Positions 1 to 12,002 of a stretch of DNA of 64,000 nt are shown here, in pieces. How positions within the stretch are numbered: position 1 is the stretch's first letter; the number at the start of each line of letters is the position of its first letter. Under the pieces are notes generated by a model. The model saw nothing but the letters and a program-made list of their open reading frames with translations, was not told the origin of the DNA and searched no databases. A program made the position numbers and the translations under genes. Source of the stretch: Echinometra lucunter (lineage: Eukaryota > Echinodermata > Echinoidea > Camarodonta > Echinometridae); the NCBI GenBank assembly GCA_029962745.1, contig JAPZVO010000024.1, forward strand, positions 698,174-762,173, read 5' to 3'.

Positions 1-13
1 GATACACACCCAC

Positions 14-804
14 CTAACATTTTGTTGATTTGCGATCCTAAAAACTTGACCCCGCCTATATTGGCGTATCCGTGAGCGTAGTGGTCGCTAGGCAACCAGG
101 GTGGGCGTTCCTCAAGGGGAATTCCCCCATCCGTTCGGTCGATTGGGTAGAATAACCGCAAAAGTATTCTGAGTGAGGGAGAGAGGGAGAGAGAGAGAGA
201 GAGAGGGAGAGAGAGAGAGAGATTAAATCTAGTCTTAGGTCACCTCAAAAGAAAAAGAAAAAGAAAAAAAAAACCCTCTGATCATTTTTCTCCAACTTTA
301 TTCATTCAAAAAGACAACAAACTAATGATTAATTTATGTATTCCTTCACCTATACTTGCTTGCTTGTCATGTAATTCATTTATGTACTAATTATATAATT
401 CAGTTCATTCATTATTCTCCTAAATGTATAGACTCTACCGTATAGTAATTGGTTTTCGTTTAACTTCTAATTGCTATTAATAACAACTACTCGCTGTTCT
501 CTTTTCTATTATCACCGTCATCATCAACATCACCATCATCACCACCATCTTCATGATCATGTTCATCATCATCATCGCCATCACCAATCGATCGGCAATC
601 ACCTCCATCATAACAATCATTATGATCATCTTTAACATCATCATCATCGTCATCATCATCATCATCATCATCATCACCATCCCCTCACCCTGGTTCAACG
701 ACGTCCGTCATGATGTCTCCGCTGCCGACGTCATACGGCCCGCGTCCCGGTGGTACACCTCGACGGTTTCCTTTCTCCTGTTCATTGTTACGTGAAGATG
801 CCAT
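14..804 (-). CDS. PAF-acetylhydrolase paralogue, 5' part (exons 1-2; continues beyond base 1)
   Basis: Exon 1 is 804-689: ATG, 38 codons and GG, reading MASSRNNEQE to GRGPYDVGSGDIMTDVVEP, then donor GTGAGG; an in-frame TGA lies five codons upstream. Exon 2 is 168-14: acceptor CTCAG behind a long CT tract, reading ILLRLFYPIDRTDGG, then PPWLPSDHYAHGYAN, donor GTGGGT. Both exons match those of the complete PAF-AH gene upstream. Exon 2 is again 155 nt, entry phase 2 and exit phase 1, so the copies arose by gene duplication, not retroposition. The catalytic exons lie outside the window, so activity cannot be judged. Intron 1 carries an ATC microsatellite just after the donor, and a hAT MITE sits about 125 bases upstream of the ATG. 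Confidence 0.88.
481..684. repeat. ATC microsatellite in intron 1 of the PAF-AH paralogue
   Basis: Irregular ATC/ACC/GTC trinucleotides reaching within 10 bases of the exon 1 donor. Source of several low-complexity Met/Ile open frames. Confidence 0.9.
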
Positions 805-928
805 GATGCACTCCGCTCATAATCATGAAAGAAATATGACCTATGACCTACAGTATATCTTTAATTCTCGACGCTTCAAAGCAAAAGGAAGAAGAAGAAA
901 AAAAGAACATGGAAAATTATACTACATC

Positions 929-1240
929 CAGGGGCGGCGCCAGGGTATTTTGATAGGGGTGGGGAGATGACCCAGATGTGAATTTATTAACATTTCAAAT
1001 GAGCAATAGGGTTATTATATAGTTGCATTACCGTGCCCGCTCTTCCCCATACTCTTCTTTGTCCTATTTCCCCTTTTCTTCTTCTTCTTCTTCTTCTTCT
1101 TCTTCTTCTTCTTCTTCTTCTTCTTCTTCTTCTTCTTCTTCTTCTTCTCCTTCTTCTTTTTCTTGATCACTTGAAAGAATCATAGAGGAGGTGGCATTTT
1201 CCTGTCCCCCCCCCCCCCGCCCCCGGTAGCGCCGCCCCTG
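929..1240. mobile_element. hAT-type MITE (copy 1)
   Basis: Starts CAGGGGCGGCGCCAGG, ends CGCCGCCCCTG, and is flanked by perfect 8-bp duplications ACTACATC (921-928 and 1241-1248). The interior holds a long CTT microsatellite (about 1075-1160) and a poly-C run. hAT elements have CAGGGG-like termini and 8-bp target duplications. No coding capacity. Confidence 0.88.
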
Positions 1241-1248
1241 ACTACATC

Positions 1249-3720
1249 ACTACTATCTTTCCTGCTGTGTTATCTTTGACATCAAGTTTTAATAAAAGGA
1301 TAAAAACTAAAGAGGTGTCGCTAGACATGTCGGGGGAGGGGGGGGGGGGGACATGCCTTAAGCCTTAATTAGTATGTTTGGGCGATCTTATCTAACTTAT
1401 TTATTTGCCTTTCCATAAAGTCAGGTTACTTTTACGCTTCATTGAGGTGTGGCCCCTGACATATCAAATCAAAATAACTAACAAGGTAATAACAAAATAA
1501 TCGCGTGTTATTGACACTAACTATATTTTCTTCGTTTTTCCTGATGAAGGCCCATGTCCGAATATTTTTTCCCCCCATAATTTGCCCCAATGGCCATCAA
1601 CGCTTCAACATATGCGCCAATTCAAAATAAACTAATTTCTTTTTTTCTTTTATAACATAAATATAACGCTCATCTTTGTAATATGTATGTACTATGTATT
1701 GCATTTTGAAATATGGGTAAGGTCTTATGTCCAAAAATTTGACAATTTCTTAGTTAAACGAACTTTGCCGTTGACTGTCCGAAGCTGAATCCCGGGAGCA
1801 GAATTTATATCTTCTCATAAGCATGTATAGCCTAATACACTGTATACTATGAAATAAAAATGCTTACCTGAGTGGTTAATAGGACAACCAACATAGCTCC
1901 TTGCGAGCTCCACCGCTGCTTTGAAATGCCCTTCTATATATTTAAACTCAATGACAGATTTTTTTTTAAAATGTCTCTTGTAGTATTTCTGAAACAGTCA
2001 CAAAATCTAGTCAAACTGCATAGTGAAGACGCAGATACGACAGGAAGCTCGTCACTGGCCGAGGTACATCATTTTGCAAGCATGAATGCCGGAAAGTCCT
2101 CTCTGTGCAGTGTTCAGGTAATTATGACACAGTGCAACTCTCTAGTTGAAAATCCTGTACATGATGTTTCCTGCTCACTTTGTACTCAATATGGAAAGGT
2201 CCCAATTGAAGAGCTTCCTGACACAAAAAATAATCGTCACCATCTATAGGCACATGGTAAAATTCTTCCTTTAAAATGTCTGGGATTCAATTCAAAGTTG
2301 CACCGTTGTTCTCGGTTACCTTTGGGTGAAAAACTTGCAATTTTGTACTTTTGCTCTCAAATTGTTGTGTTCTAAATAGGAGCTGTCTCTAAACATAATC
2401 ATCAAGGAAGTTGTCTAGCACACTTAAAGTTACCAGATTAGTTGAAAGCCGTCTTGATGACGTCACTCAGTTTTATGATTGTGAAAGGCTAAATGCAGTC
2501 GTGGGGTAATCTTCATTGAAGCGAATTAATCCTCCACGTCAGACGGTGGTCATTGAAAGTTCTGAAAAAGATGGGATTGTCACTGGAAGGATGATCCTGA
2601 AATCTTTTATAGCGTTTCTTTACGAAGAAAATCTTCGGACCTTTTTTTTTGTTGAAAATGTGCGACGAGGCGAATGTAAGCTTTAGAAATAAACCTCTTT
2701 TTCTTAATCTTCCCGAAGGATTTCCAGCTTGATATTAGAATCTTTGAGAAAGATGATCCTTGTGCAGTAAGTACGTTTGCCCATGATGAGGTCGTGAGAG
2801 TGGCGAGGGACGAACTGCGACAGAAAGTCGCTAGGGGTAGTTCGATTTGACAGGCGCAGTCAACCCATATCAACCACCCCTCAAGCGAACTATAACCGAC
2901 AGGCCCTCAAACCAAAATATTGAACAGCCGGGGGGGGGGGGGGAGACTTAGCAGATTCCCTATGGTTGGTCAATTTGTGAGTAGGCCTAGCGAAACGTGA
3001 GGGTAAGCACGATTACAGAAAAAAGAATAAGGGGGGGGGGGTGTGAGAGATCTACCTACCCCCTCCCTCCGCGCATTCAAAAAAAGGGGGGGGGGGAGTG
3101 CAGTGTATGCAGATATCCCGTCTTTATACGCCTTTGCCAAAAATGTATTTGTCATGCTCCTTCCTCCTTCCCCCTCTTTTTCTTCTTCTGCTACTTTTCC
3201 TTTCTCTCTTGCTTCGTCACTCCCTCTCTCTCTCTTTCTCTCTCTCTCTCCCCCTACCCAAATGCACCTCACATTTTCTCAATTCTCCTCCGCCCTCCTT
3301 TTGAATTTGTATTTTCGTTACCGCCATACAGCCTTTCTCTCCCCCTCTCTCCTTCATACTTATCTGTTTGAGTTAGAGAAGTTTTAAGCATATTTGTTTT
3401 TTCTTAGACATAAATCCATGGCTACTTGTAATTATTTAAACTCAATAAACAAAATGACTTCTTGTGGAATAAAAGAGGCACAACCTCGTGAGCATTTTGA
3501 TCACATCAATCATAAAATCTCTGATTTTATTCATTTTCTTTTGAAACTAATATTCCAAAATACATTTATTACAGGCTACGACAAAACAGGCAGATGACAT
3601 ACATAGTCTCGTCTTCAGACTCCACCAAACTTCTTTTTTTTAGTAAGAGTATTTCTGGCAAATCTTGAAGAGTCATTGTTTGTAGGAGAAAAACACAGAC
3701 ATTTTGCATGGGAAGTGAAT
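1249..3720. other. no gene supported; G runs and CT tracts
   Basis: Upstream flank of the PAF-AH paralogue. A 125-codon open frame at 1872-2249 has mixed composition but no family I recognise and no clear splice partner. 2607-2873 has short open frames on both strands, also unrecognised. 2930-3110 holds several G runs and 3160-3360 is CT-rich. Confidence 0.5.
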
Positions 3721-3723
3721 GCT

Positions 3724-3876
3724 GGGCCCGTCTCACAAAACTTTATCAATAACAAGCTTGCAATAACTGTTATAAGCTCCTGAAATCCTTGCATCTGATT
3801 GGCTGAGAAAAAATTTGTCATAGAAATCTGGCAGTTGTTACTAATAATATATGTTTTAAGAAACGGAGCCCTGGTA
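3724..3876. mobile_element. short MITE, copy 1 (GGGCCC-ended)
   Basis: GGGCCCGTCTCACAAAACTT ... CAATAACTGTTATAAGCTCC ... GGAGCCCTGG. Same order of motifs as 7376-7524. Confidence 0.65.
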
Positions 3877-4796
3877 CATCCAATAAAGAGAGCAGAAGAG
3901 ATAACATATGATTGTGCAACACATATTGCAGAACAAATACAAGGGTGACATTTACTCGCAGGTTAATTTCCAACTATTTCCTAACGACTTCAACCCCAGC
4001 CCACACCAGGATGTCTCTGACATCTCTCTGCCAAAACACTCCATGCAATTCTTAATTAATCTAACCTGAACTCATTTCCAAACCCATGTCCCACCCATAT
4101 ATCTTTGACGAACATAGAAAAAAAATGTTGCCATAAAGGGCTGCAGCAAATGTCATGTCTTCACATTCATCGTTTGTACAAACTTCCAGGCCTATAATTG
4201 CAAGCTACACTTACATGTCTCATGTGCAAGAATACTGTGCTACTTCAACATATTTTAATGCAAAGGTGAGCTCAAAATTCAATTTATTAATCTAAGTACG
4301 CCTCCTCTTTCACATGAAATAAATACTTTAAAATATAATTCAGATTTTTTTCTTTGAAATGAAGGTTATAGTAAAAAAAACAACAAAAAAAAAAACAGAC
4401 AAACACCTGATTACTGATTAGTCACATAATTTTCTATTTGTTTTTCCTATAGATGTGACATAAATGGAGTGGAAAAGTACAAGAGTTCTAAGTTGGTCTT
4501 CGTACAGCAGATGCATTTCACGTTTTTTTTTCAAGACAGATACCGGTAACAGAATATAAAAAAACGAATACATAAAATCTTGTTTCTTCAATAGATTCCT
4601 AATGTTGATACTAACAAATTACCTCCTTCAGTCATTTACATCATTGTAGTTGATAAACATCAGAGTGAATTTGTTGTTGACTGAAGTCTAATCTGAGAAT
4701 TCAACGTCATAATTCAGTGGTCTGTTCAGAGCCAGAAGGGCGTTGGTTAACTCATAGCATTTTATACAGACTCAACACCCTTCTGGCTCCAAACAC

Positions 4797-5285
4797 GCAG
4801 ACGATTGTTAAGACCTTAAACGATAACCCGTCTTATACGATACCCAAACCACCTAAGCTTGTAGGAAAAAAAAAAAGATCATTAAAATGAAGCTACCGGA
4901 CAATAAAGAAAGATGAAGATGAATAATCAGCAAAAAACAAACCAACTTCAAAGTTCTGTTTTTCCGATTCATGACAAGCGTTACAAACTTCTGAAAAGCC
5001 CACTCAGATTTAAATATGCTGAAAGCAATAGCAATTACAATACCTAGAAACTTTCACAAAACTTAGAAACTTTCACAAAACTTTCGCCAAATTACAAAAG
5101 AAGTTGGGGCCGAGCCGCGCGGGTTGATTTACCTAAAGTTCTCAACTAAATTAACGCCTTGATCGATCGTTGATAGATTCGATTGATCGCGCACACGTAC
5201 GTACACTGAACTTTTTTCCTACAAGCTTAGGTGGTGTGGTTATCGTATAGGACGGGTTATCGTTTAAGGTCTCAACAGACGATAC
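4797..5285. mobile_element. MITE with ~70-bp inverted termini
   Basis: Left arm has CTTAAACGATAACCCGTCTTATACGATACC and ACCTAAGCTTGTAGGAAAAA; the right arm (5213-5285) is its reverse complement with few changes. Immediately left (4729-4792) is a separate hairpin with arms GAGCCAGAAGGGCGTTG / CAACACCCTTCTGGCTC. Confidence 0.75.
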
Positions 5286-7375
5286 CGCCTCAGTTGATTT
5301 CTCAGTTTTCAATGCCCAAGATTATGCTCTTGAACTATGACAAATAAAAGAAATACAAAAAGAACAAAATCTTTAATCAACTATCTTTTAAATTTGTGGT
5401 ATTCAAGATTGCAAACCATATGTAACTGTCATAGCTAAAATGGTTGCATTGACTGTCCAAATGATTCAAAGCACAAACTGTATATCAAGATGTTCGATTC
5501 AAAAGCAAAACATTTATCAAGACAAAAATGTTTCAAAGCAAAGAAGTATTCATCAAGGCCCATATGGAAAAAACAACTCTTCAACAGAACTTTACAATCA
5601 AATGCAGACAATAACAGGTTGCCTAAAGTTTGTCCAACATTGAAACAATACAAGTCTACATGTAGTGTAAGGAATAACGTGGTGCCTCCACCTACATAAC
5701 ACCAATAACACGATCTCCACCTTATCATACTTTCTATATGAATTGTTATGATTCATATTTCATTATATGTATTTCATTTTGCTTTTGTTAGTACTAATTG
5801 CATATCCTTTGAAGGTTTTCTTGGTGGAAGAATGTATGGCAGTAGAAGGCTTCATGGTAGCCTGAGGATGGTAAGAACACGCTTACCGAAACATTGAGTG
5901 AGTAGGTCCTTTTCAGGATCACACTCATTTCCAAGAGAGAATACATGGTGTACTGTGAAGCTTTCTACTGCCATATCAATTGCATCTTGTCCAAATAAGT
6001 ATCCCTGAGTATACCCTTCCATAAGATCTTATAAATAATGACCTCAGACTTAAACTGGTGAGCTAAACTTACAAACACGCAGGTCCCGTTTCATAAGCAT
6101 AAAACAACTGATATTTTATGTGCTACTGCAACTCATGGATTCGTTTAATTATGTTATGAATATGGACAGCTGTTGTTATGACCGGGTCTGTGAAACCTGG
6201 GCCCTGGCCGGATAACATTTCAACAATGTAATTATTCTCCAGGGTCAGTATAACTTTCACTTGATTTGATGTTCAGTCACGTTGGCCAATATCTACACTG
6301 TATCTAATGGTATTCTTTTTTTTTTCTTTCTTTCAAAATGAAAGAACGATTAGTCCACTCACATTGTTATCAGATGTTTGTTTACATACCTCATTCAAAA
6401 CACTGATTTTTTTTCATTACGAGTTTATCAAAGGACCTGCACTTAATAATGGGCATGTTGCCCTAAAACATTTCTTCTATATTCATATTTGTATTTCTTC
6501 AATTTTAAATAAAATTGCAATATTTCGATAAACTATGATTATGGCACTGTTTTTTAATGTCCAATGCTAAATAAATGAACAAATCAAATTAAATCAAAAC
6601 AAATAAAGATATATGGATAACATCTTTCATAGCATACTATTGGCAATCTACCAGTACGCAACATAAAATAATTTTTCTTGGAATATGTCTGCTAAAACAT
6701 TTATTATTTTCCCATTTTCTTTTGAGTCCAACATACAATAAACATCATAATTTCTCTAACCCAGTCTAGCGGTGACTATTTCCTAAACATAATATACTAC
6801 ACAGAAAGCTTCAATAAATTCTTATTTTTTGACAAGTACTGCACAACACACATCATTTGAAAGACATTCATGATCCACATAATAAGTTAAATAACAAGTA
6901 CTTTGCATCAATGCATTATTTCACAGGGACTCTAAATTATGAGACTACATAATTTCTCTGACACAGGAGTCCAGATGAGGTACTGGGTAATTTGCTTCAG
7001 CAGGGTTTGATTAGAATATATTTTTCAATACTTCAATCTTAATAACTGAAATGTACCAAAGGAGTGCTGCAATCGTGATATCCCTCCATGTGTTTGGCTG
7101 GATTTCATAAGAAAAGAAGAAAAGGTCAAAAACACTGGTACAGTCTTTGTGCATCATTAGAGAGTAATACATTGTACTGTTCAAGCAGTGATTGCAAAAT
7201 GACCAGTGCAAACTACACACTGAATCAATTGGCGTATGGCTTCATTGCTTTCACAGGCTCCATTCCCTCAGGTAATGACGCAAAGAAAACGATGCCTCGT
7301 GTGAGCAGGGCCTAAAGCTATGGCTCTGCCACTACATGTACTTGATGTAATGAGGCCTTTCCTGCAATCAACCTA

Positions 7376-7524
7376 GGCCCCTGCTTCATAAAACTTGTTA
7401 TCAATAACAAACTGCACTAACTGTTATAAGCTAGTGAAATCCTTGCATCTGTTTGGCTGAGAGTAAATTTGCCATAAAAATGTGGCAGTTGTTACTGATA
7501 ACAAGTTTTATAAAACAGGGCCCT
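7376..7524. mobile_element. short MITE, copy 2 (GGGCCC-ended)
   Basis: Inverted termini AGGCCCCTGCTTCATAAAAC and GTTTTATAAAACAGGGCCCT, about 148 bp, sharing GTGAAATCCTTGCATCTG and TTGGCTGAGA with the copy at 3724. A longer palindrome with similar ends is at 48920-49082. Confidence 0.75.
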
Positions 7525-8077
7525 GGTCCATTCTGGACAGGTTACATGTCAAGTTACGACCTTGTAACATTACCCAAAGTACACTAGACATAATTTACAC
7601 TCAAATAAAATCAAATTTTGCCGATATGCATGATCAAAGAATTCATACACAAAGAACATGTAAGTACATCATCAGAACACATGATACATACATGAACACA
7701 TTTTTTGTATTTTTTTGTTTGTTTTTTGAAAAAAGATGACTGGAAACTAGTACAAGTTAAACAAACAAGCAAACAAAGAACAAACAGACATACAAAATGC
7801 AATCAAACAAACAAATGCAGGTCCAAGATCTGCTACAAGTCCACAATATGCAAATTGCATAAAACTGAATTACACTAAAAAATAAATGTATGATTGTATC
7901 AAAATTGAAACTGCTTCCCTTTCATTATATATTTCCCCCTAAGTAAATAAAGGGAATCATTTTTTTTTTTTAACTGAGCATTTCATAAACTTTTTTGAGA
8001 CTGTACGCAAGATCAATGAAATAATTCATTTCTCAGAGAGAATATCTAAACTTAAAAAAAAAAAAGAAAAGCAACGA

Positions 8078-8210
8078 AAGGACTTGTCTGATGTTTTATC
8101 AGACAAAGTCCGTTTTATCCGACAGTTGCCATAGTAACGATGCTTCTCAGCCAACCAAAATCAAGGAAAGATGTCAGATCTGACAACTTGTCAGACAATA
8201 ATGTTGATGA
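8078..8210. mobile_element. small inverted-repeat element
   Basis: GACTTGTCTGATGTTTTATC followed by AGACAAAGTCCG and closing with TCTGACAACTTGTCAGACAA. Contains AGTTGCCATAGTAACGATGC and CAGCCAACCAAAATC, layout resembling the GGGCCC-ended MITEs. Confidence 0.45.
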
Positions 8211-9324
8211 AAAACTCCCCTGTACTAAAGAATTATATCTTCTAAAGACCTTCTAAAGACAACATGCATCCTGCTTGAAAAAAAAAGAGATCGTACAAAA
8301 ATAGAAATATGATGTCATAAGGTTTAAAAAAAAAAAAAAATCTACCTTTTGCTTTGGATACTCAAACCTCATACAGTGAGCAGCAGCAAATCTCATATAT
8401 CCAACGTTTCAGGAAGGCAAAATTAATCACGACTCTACGTAAAAATAATTAATACTGAAATGAAAAAGAAAGAAACTGCATCGAATGTGTGTAGCATGAT
8501 TTATGCATTCAAAGGGACAGCACAGAAGCAGAGTATATGCCTGATCTCCCATTTATCCAGTGTAAAGAAGCACTGATAAAGAGGTATAAACATCACTCAA
8601 AATGTACAAGAAGGTACAACACCATAGAGAAACGTGCAATATTTAAATATCACATTAACACCAGACTTAAACAACACTTGCATGGCACTAGATTCGAAAA
8701 ACAATGACACCACGGAAAGCTGGGAATTTGACACCAGGTGTTAGGTACCAACACCAACTCCAGTCATATGCCTTCATCTTTGAGCCCTGCCTATTTCTGC
8801 TCAAAAAAAAGGTCATCTATGAAAAAGGGAGAAAAGGTAAAGGGGGGGGGGGGGAGAAAGGCCACTTTTTCATCTCTTCAAAACACGTGACTAAATGTAT
8901 AATTTTCCAGAAGAAAACCAATTACAGCATTTCAATTTCAGTCATGACTACAGACATGCACATTATCCCCTTTCTAACCTAAATCTAAACACATATTTAA
9001 CGATACATGAAATGTGGTTGGTATGTATGTATCAAAATTTGATAAGGGCTATTTCATAGTTCAAAATGTAAAAAAAAAATAATGAAGAAATAATAAAAAC
9101 ACACACACACACACACGCACACACACAAAAGCTAGAAGGTTGAATTACTTGATCTCTGAAGAAGTGAGGACTTTGGAACTGACTTATCTTGGAACAGAGG
9201 ACACCATTTAAAAGCGTGTATAAAAATAAGGTATAAAAGAGGCTGGAATCTTATCTCCATATTGTAATACTGCATGCATTTAACTGGGAGTAGAGGAATG
9301 ATTTGACTAGTTCTATACACTTGT

Positions 9325-9739
9325 TTAACCCATTCTTGACAGAGGTCCACATTTTGTGGTTTGGCCTAATATCTTTTGATGCAAAGCCCTAAAAATCATA
9401 CCAAATACATGAGCAGAAAGAGCAAAAAATTCTACACAAACTGTGCCCATTTTGGTTGCGTCAATATTTGTTGTTTGATGCTGAAATTTTTTTAAAGGAA
9501 AATAAGCATTAAAATCCTTCAATTGGCAATGTGATAGAAGGTTTAAAATCACCGTTTTCCCCAGCAAATTGGCAACTTTTGACTTCTCATCATAATTTCT
9601 GTCAATTTATATTCATTTCAGATACATGACGTTTTATAAGAAAAATGTAGCAATAAAATAAGAATGTTGGTGTTGCCAATTTGAAGAATAAAAGCTGATC
9701 AAATTAGGCTTTAAATAATTCCTGTCACGAATGGGTTAA
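9325..9739. mobile_element. piggyBac-type MITE, family A copy 1
   Basis: TTAA at both ends (9325-9328, 9736-9739) with inverted termini CCCATTCTTGACAG / CTGTCACGAATGGG. TTAA duplication plus CCC-starting termini are characteristic of piggyBac elements. About 405 bp, no coding frame. Confidence 0.8.
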
Positions 9740-10137
9740 AATGCTTTCTAAGTTTCTGATCTATTCTAGTTCTCCCTCCGTCTTTGCCTGGCATGTTTGT
9801 GCCTCTATCTATTTCTGTCACCCTGTGTTTTCTACGTGAAGTCACGTACACGATGCAGACCTCGCAACCTTTCTGACTGAAAAATAGGGATGATTTTGCT
9901 CAAAATTAGGAAAGAAACATTATTTCCCATAGGAGTGTGTAGTAAATTCATCAAGAAAAATAGGAAAGTCATATTCAAACTAGAGCTTGGAATGGTCAAA
10001 ATTCAGATTCTTTTCCTCCAAATTCAGAATGGTTGGGAGCTCTGCATGATGATGCCTAAACGGTTTTACCCAATTGTTTTTTACTTTATCTACATGGCTC
10101 CACACTAATCTTTTTCCATGCCCTCTCCTTGCCTGCT

Positions 10138-10290
10138 GTCAGAACATCTACACTGGACAGAAGTTTCATTCCAACCGCTGTCCACTTGTGGAATTCCCTC
10201 CCTGACCATGTTGTAGGGAATGTCTCAAATATTGGACTCCAGGCATTTAAATGCAGAGTTCACAGATACCTCCTTAACCTAACATGACAT
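10138..10290 (+). mobile_element. LINE ORF2 C-terminal fragment
   Basis: RTSTLDRSFIPTAVHLWNSL, PDHVVG, LQAFKCRVHRYLL then stop: the standard tail of jockey/CR1-type RT proteins (FIPRTxxLWNSLP...FK...). An AT-rich 3' region to about 10660, ending in AATAAATATATCAATCAATA, may be its 3' UTR. Confidence 0.75.
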
Positions 10291-11002
10291 TATCTTATTA
10301 TTTAGAATTTGAGTAGTTGGTCAATTTGTTTCTCAATATAGTTATTTATTCATTTAGAAAAGCAGTGAACTATTTAATTGGCCCACTGGAGCTCTCTCTG
10401 AGAGTCTGCTGCCCAGCACAATCTTTGATTTAATAAGGGGATCACGATCAAAACTACAGTGTCTGTTTGCATTATTAAGCCATACTGTGTATATAATTTT
10501 AGATTTTGGAGTTCTAGACCAAAATTTTGGGGGCCCTGAGTGTCCTGTCAGTATCAAGCCCTGCTAGATATAATGTTATGTAACTCTTCTCCTTCAATTC
10601 TCTCTCTACCTTCCTTCTATAACCCTGTAGCTATGAATAAATATATCAATCAATAAATAGATGCAATTTTTCATTTCAATTGTCTTTCTACAATAAACAC
10701 ACATCTGACTCTCATCACTGTATTTTACCTTATACAAATTTAGGAGTATCCAGACTCCTGCTCATATTTCAATCTTCTTTTACATTAAATCTACTACACA
10801 ACTGATTTATCGGTAAACAGAAATTATGTGTATGCGCTGGAGATTAACAATCTTCATGTTATGATCCGTTATGAAGACTGTTAATCAATTTGAGCTTTCT
10901 GTTAAATGTATCATTTAATCTTTGACAAGAAATGTCACAATTTCATGCTGAATATTTGCAAATGGATACTGGCATTGATAAATTCCTTCTTGCTCATATT
11001 TG

Positions 11003-11415
11003 TTAACCCGTTCATGACAGAGGTTCACATTTTGTGGTTTGGCCTAATGTCTTTTGATGCAAAGCCCTAAAAATCATACCAAATACATGAGCAGAAAGAG
11101 CAAAAAATTCTACACAAACTGTGCCCATTTTGGTTGCGTCAGTATTCGTTGTTTGATGCTAAAAACTTTTCAAAGGAAAATAAGCATTAAAATCCTTAAA
11201 TTGGCAATGTGATAGAAAGTTTAGAATCACCGTTTTCCCCTGCAAATTGGCAAATTTTTGACTTCTCATTATTTCTCTCAATTTATATTCATTTCAGATA
11301 CATAATGTTTTATAAGAAAAATGTAGCAATAAAATGAAAATGTTGGTGTTGCCAATTTGAAGAATAAAAGCTGATCAAATTAGGCTTTAAATAATTCCTG
11401 TCATGAATGGGTTAA
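11003..11415. mobile_element. piggyBac-type MITE, family A copy 2
   Basis: TTAA at 11003-11006 and 11412-11415, termini CCCGTTCATGACAG / CTGTCATGAATGGG. The body is nearly identical in order and length to the copy at 9325. Confidence 0.82.
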
Positions 11416-11436
11416 CAATCATCATATAATGCTAAC

Positions 11437-11442
11437 TTTATT
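11437..11442 (-). promoter_or_regulatory. candidate polyadenylation signal of the PAF-AH gene
   Basis: TTTATT on the plus strand (AATAAA on the coding strand). It is the first such hexamer I see downstream of the stop at 11887, and it lies just beyond the piggyBac-type MITE, which would then be inside the 3' UTR. Confidence 0.4.
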
Positions 11443-11886
11443 GGAGGAGTCTGCACCTCTGAATGTTTTTGAAACAGATATATGGCACTATACAGTGCTG
11501 TGAATCATCATCATCACTTAACCCGTTGCCTATACTGCATCTGGGTGATCCCTGTATTAAGTCTATGGGAATTTGAGAACTCAGTAGTGAACAGGTGAAA
11601 CGGCTTGCAAAGAACGTCAAAGAGTTCACTATGGCACAATGACGCCAAGTTCCATGAGTCATGACATTTAGTCTTTGGAATTATCTATATGAAATTTAAC
11701 CACAATATCATAAATATGTAAAAAAATTCATGAAAAAATAATATGTAGCAAAGCAGTAACCTGAAAAAGATGGTGAGACTTATCAACATGATGATCTGTT
11801 CTTTCTCCTTTCTCTCCTCCTCTTCCAGGCAACTTTACCTCTGTACCATAGATTATCATCTTTAGACCTTCTTCATCTCATTCAAT

Positions 11887-12002
11887 TTAATCTCCTCTTT
11901 GTTCTTCGGTCTTCTCCTGTCGTTCCTTCTCTTTATCCCCATTCTCCTTTCGATTTTGCGATTTCCTTCGCTTTAGGCGCAGGCTTCTCCTGATCAGTGA
12001 AC
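11887..12002 (-). CDS. PAF-AH gene, exon 10 (basic C-terminal tail)
   Basis: In the phase set by exon 9 this exon reads GSLIRRSLRLKRRKSQ, continues through a Lys/Glu/Arg-rich stretch, and ends at TAA 11889-11887. The acceptor (TGTATGCAG) and first ~30 bases are repeated upstream in two further units, so alternative terminal exons are possible. A polyadenylation signal candidate (AATAAA on this strand, 11442-11437) lies about 445 nt downstream. The tail has no clear counterpart in vertebrate enzymes, so this exon is inferred from phase and openness. Confidence 0.65.

Larger units (their letters stand above)
5286..9324. other. no gene supported
   Basis: AT-rich intergenic sequence between the two PAF-AH copies. 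5820-5960 has a GCCTGAGGATGG...ACCGAAACATT phrase of the kind found near the ends of retroelements. An AC microsatellite lies at 9100-9126. Nothing else stands out besides the listed MITEs. Confidence 0.5.

Noticed and set aside
1872..2249. 125-codon plus-strand frame as a gene
   Set aside because: Mixed composition, no recognisable domain, no splice partners; reported only as an unassigned region.
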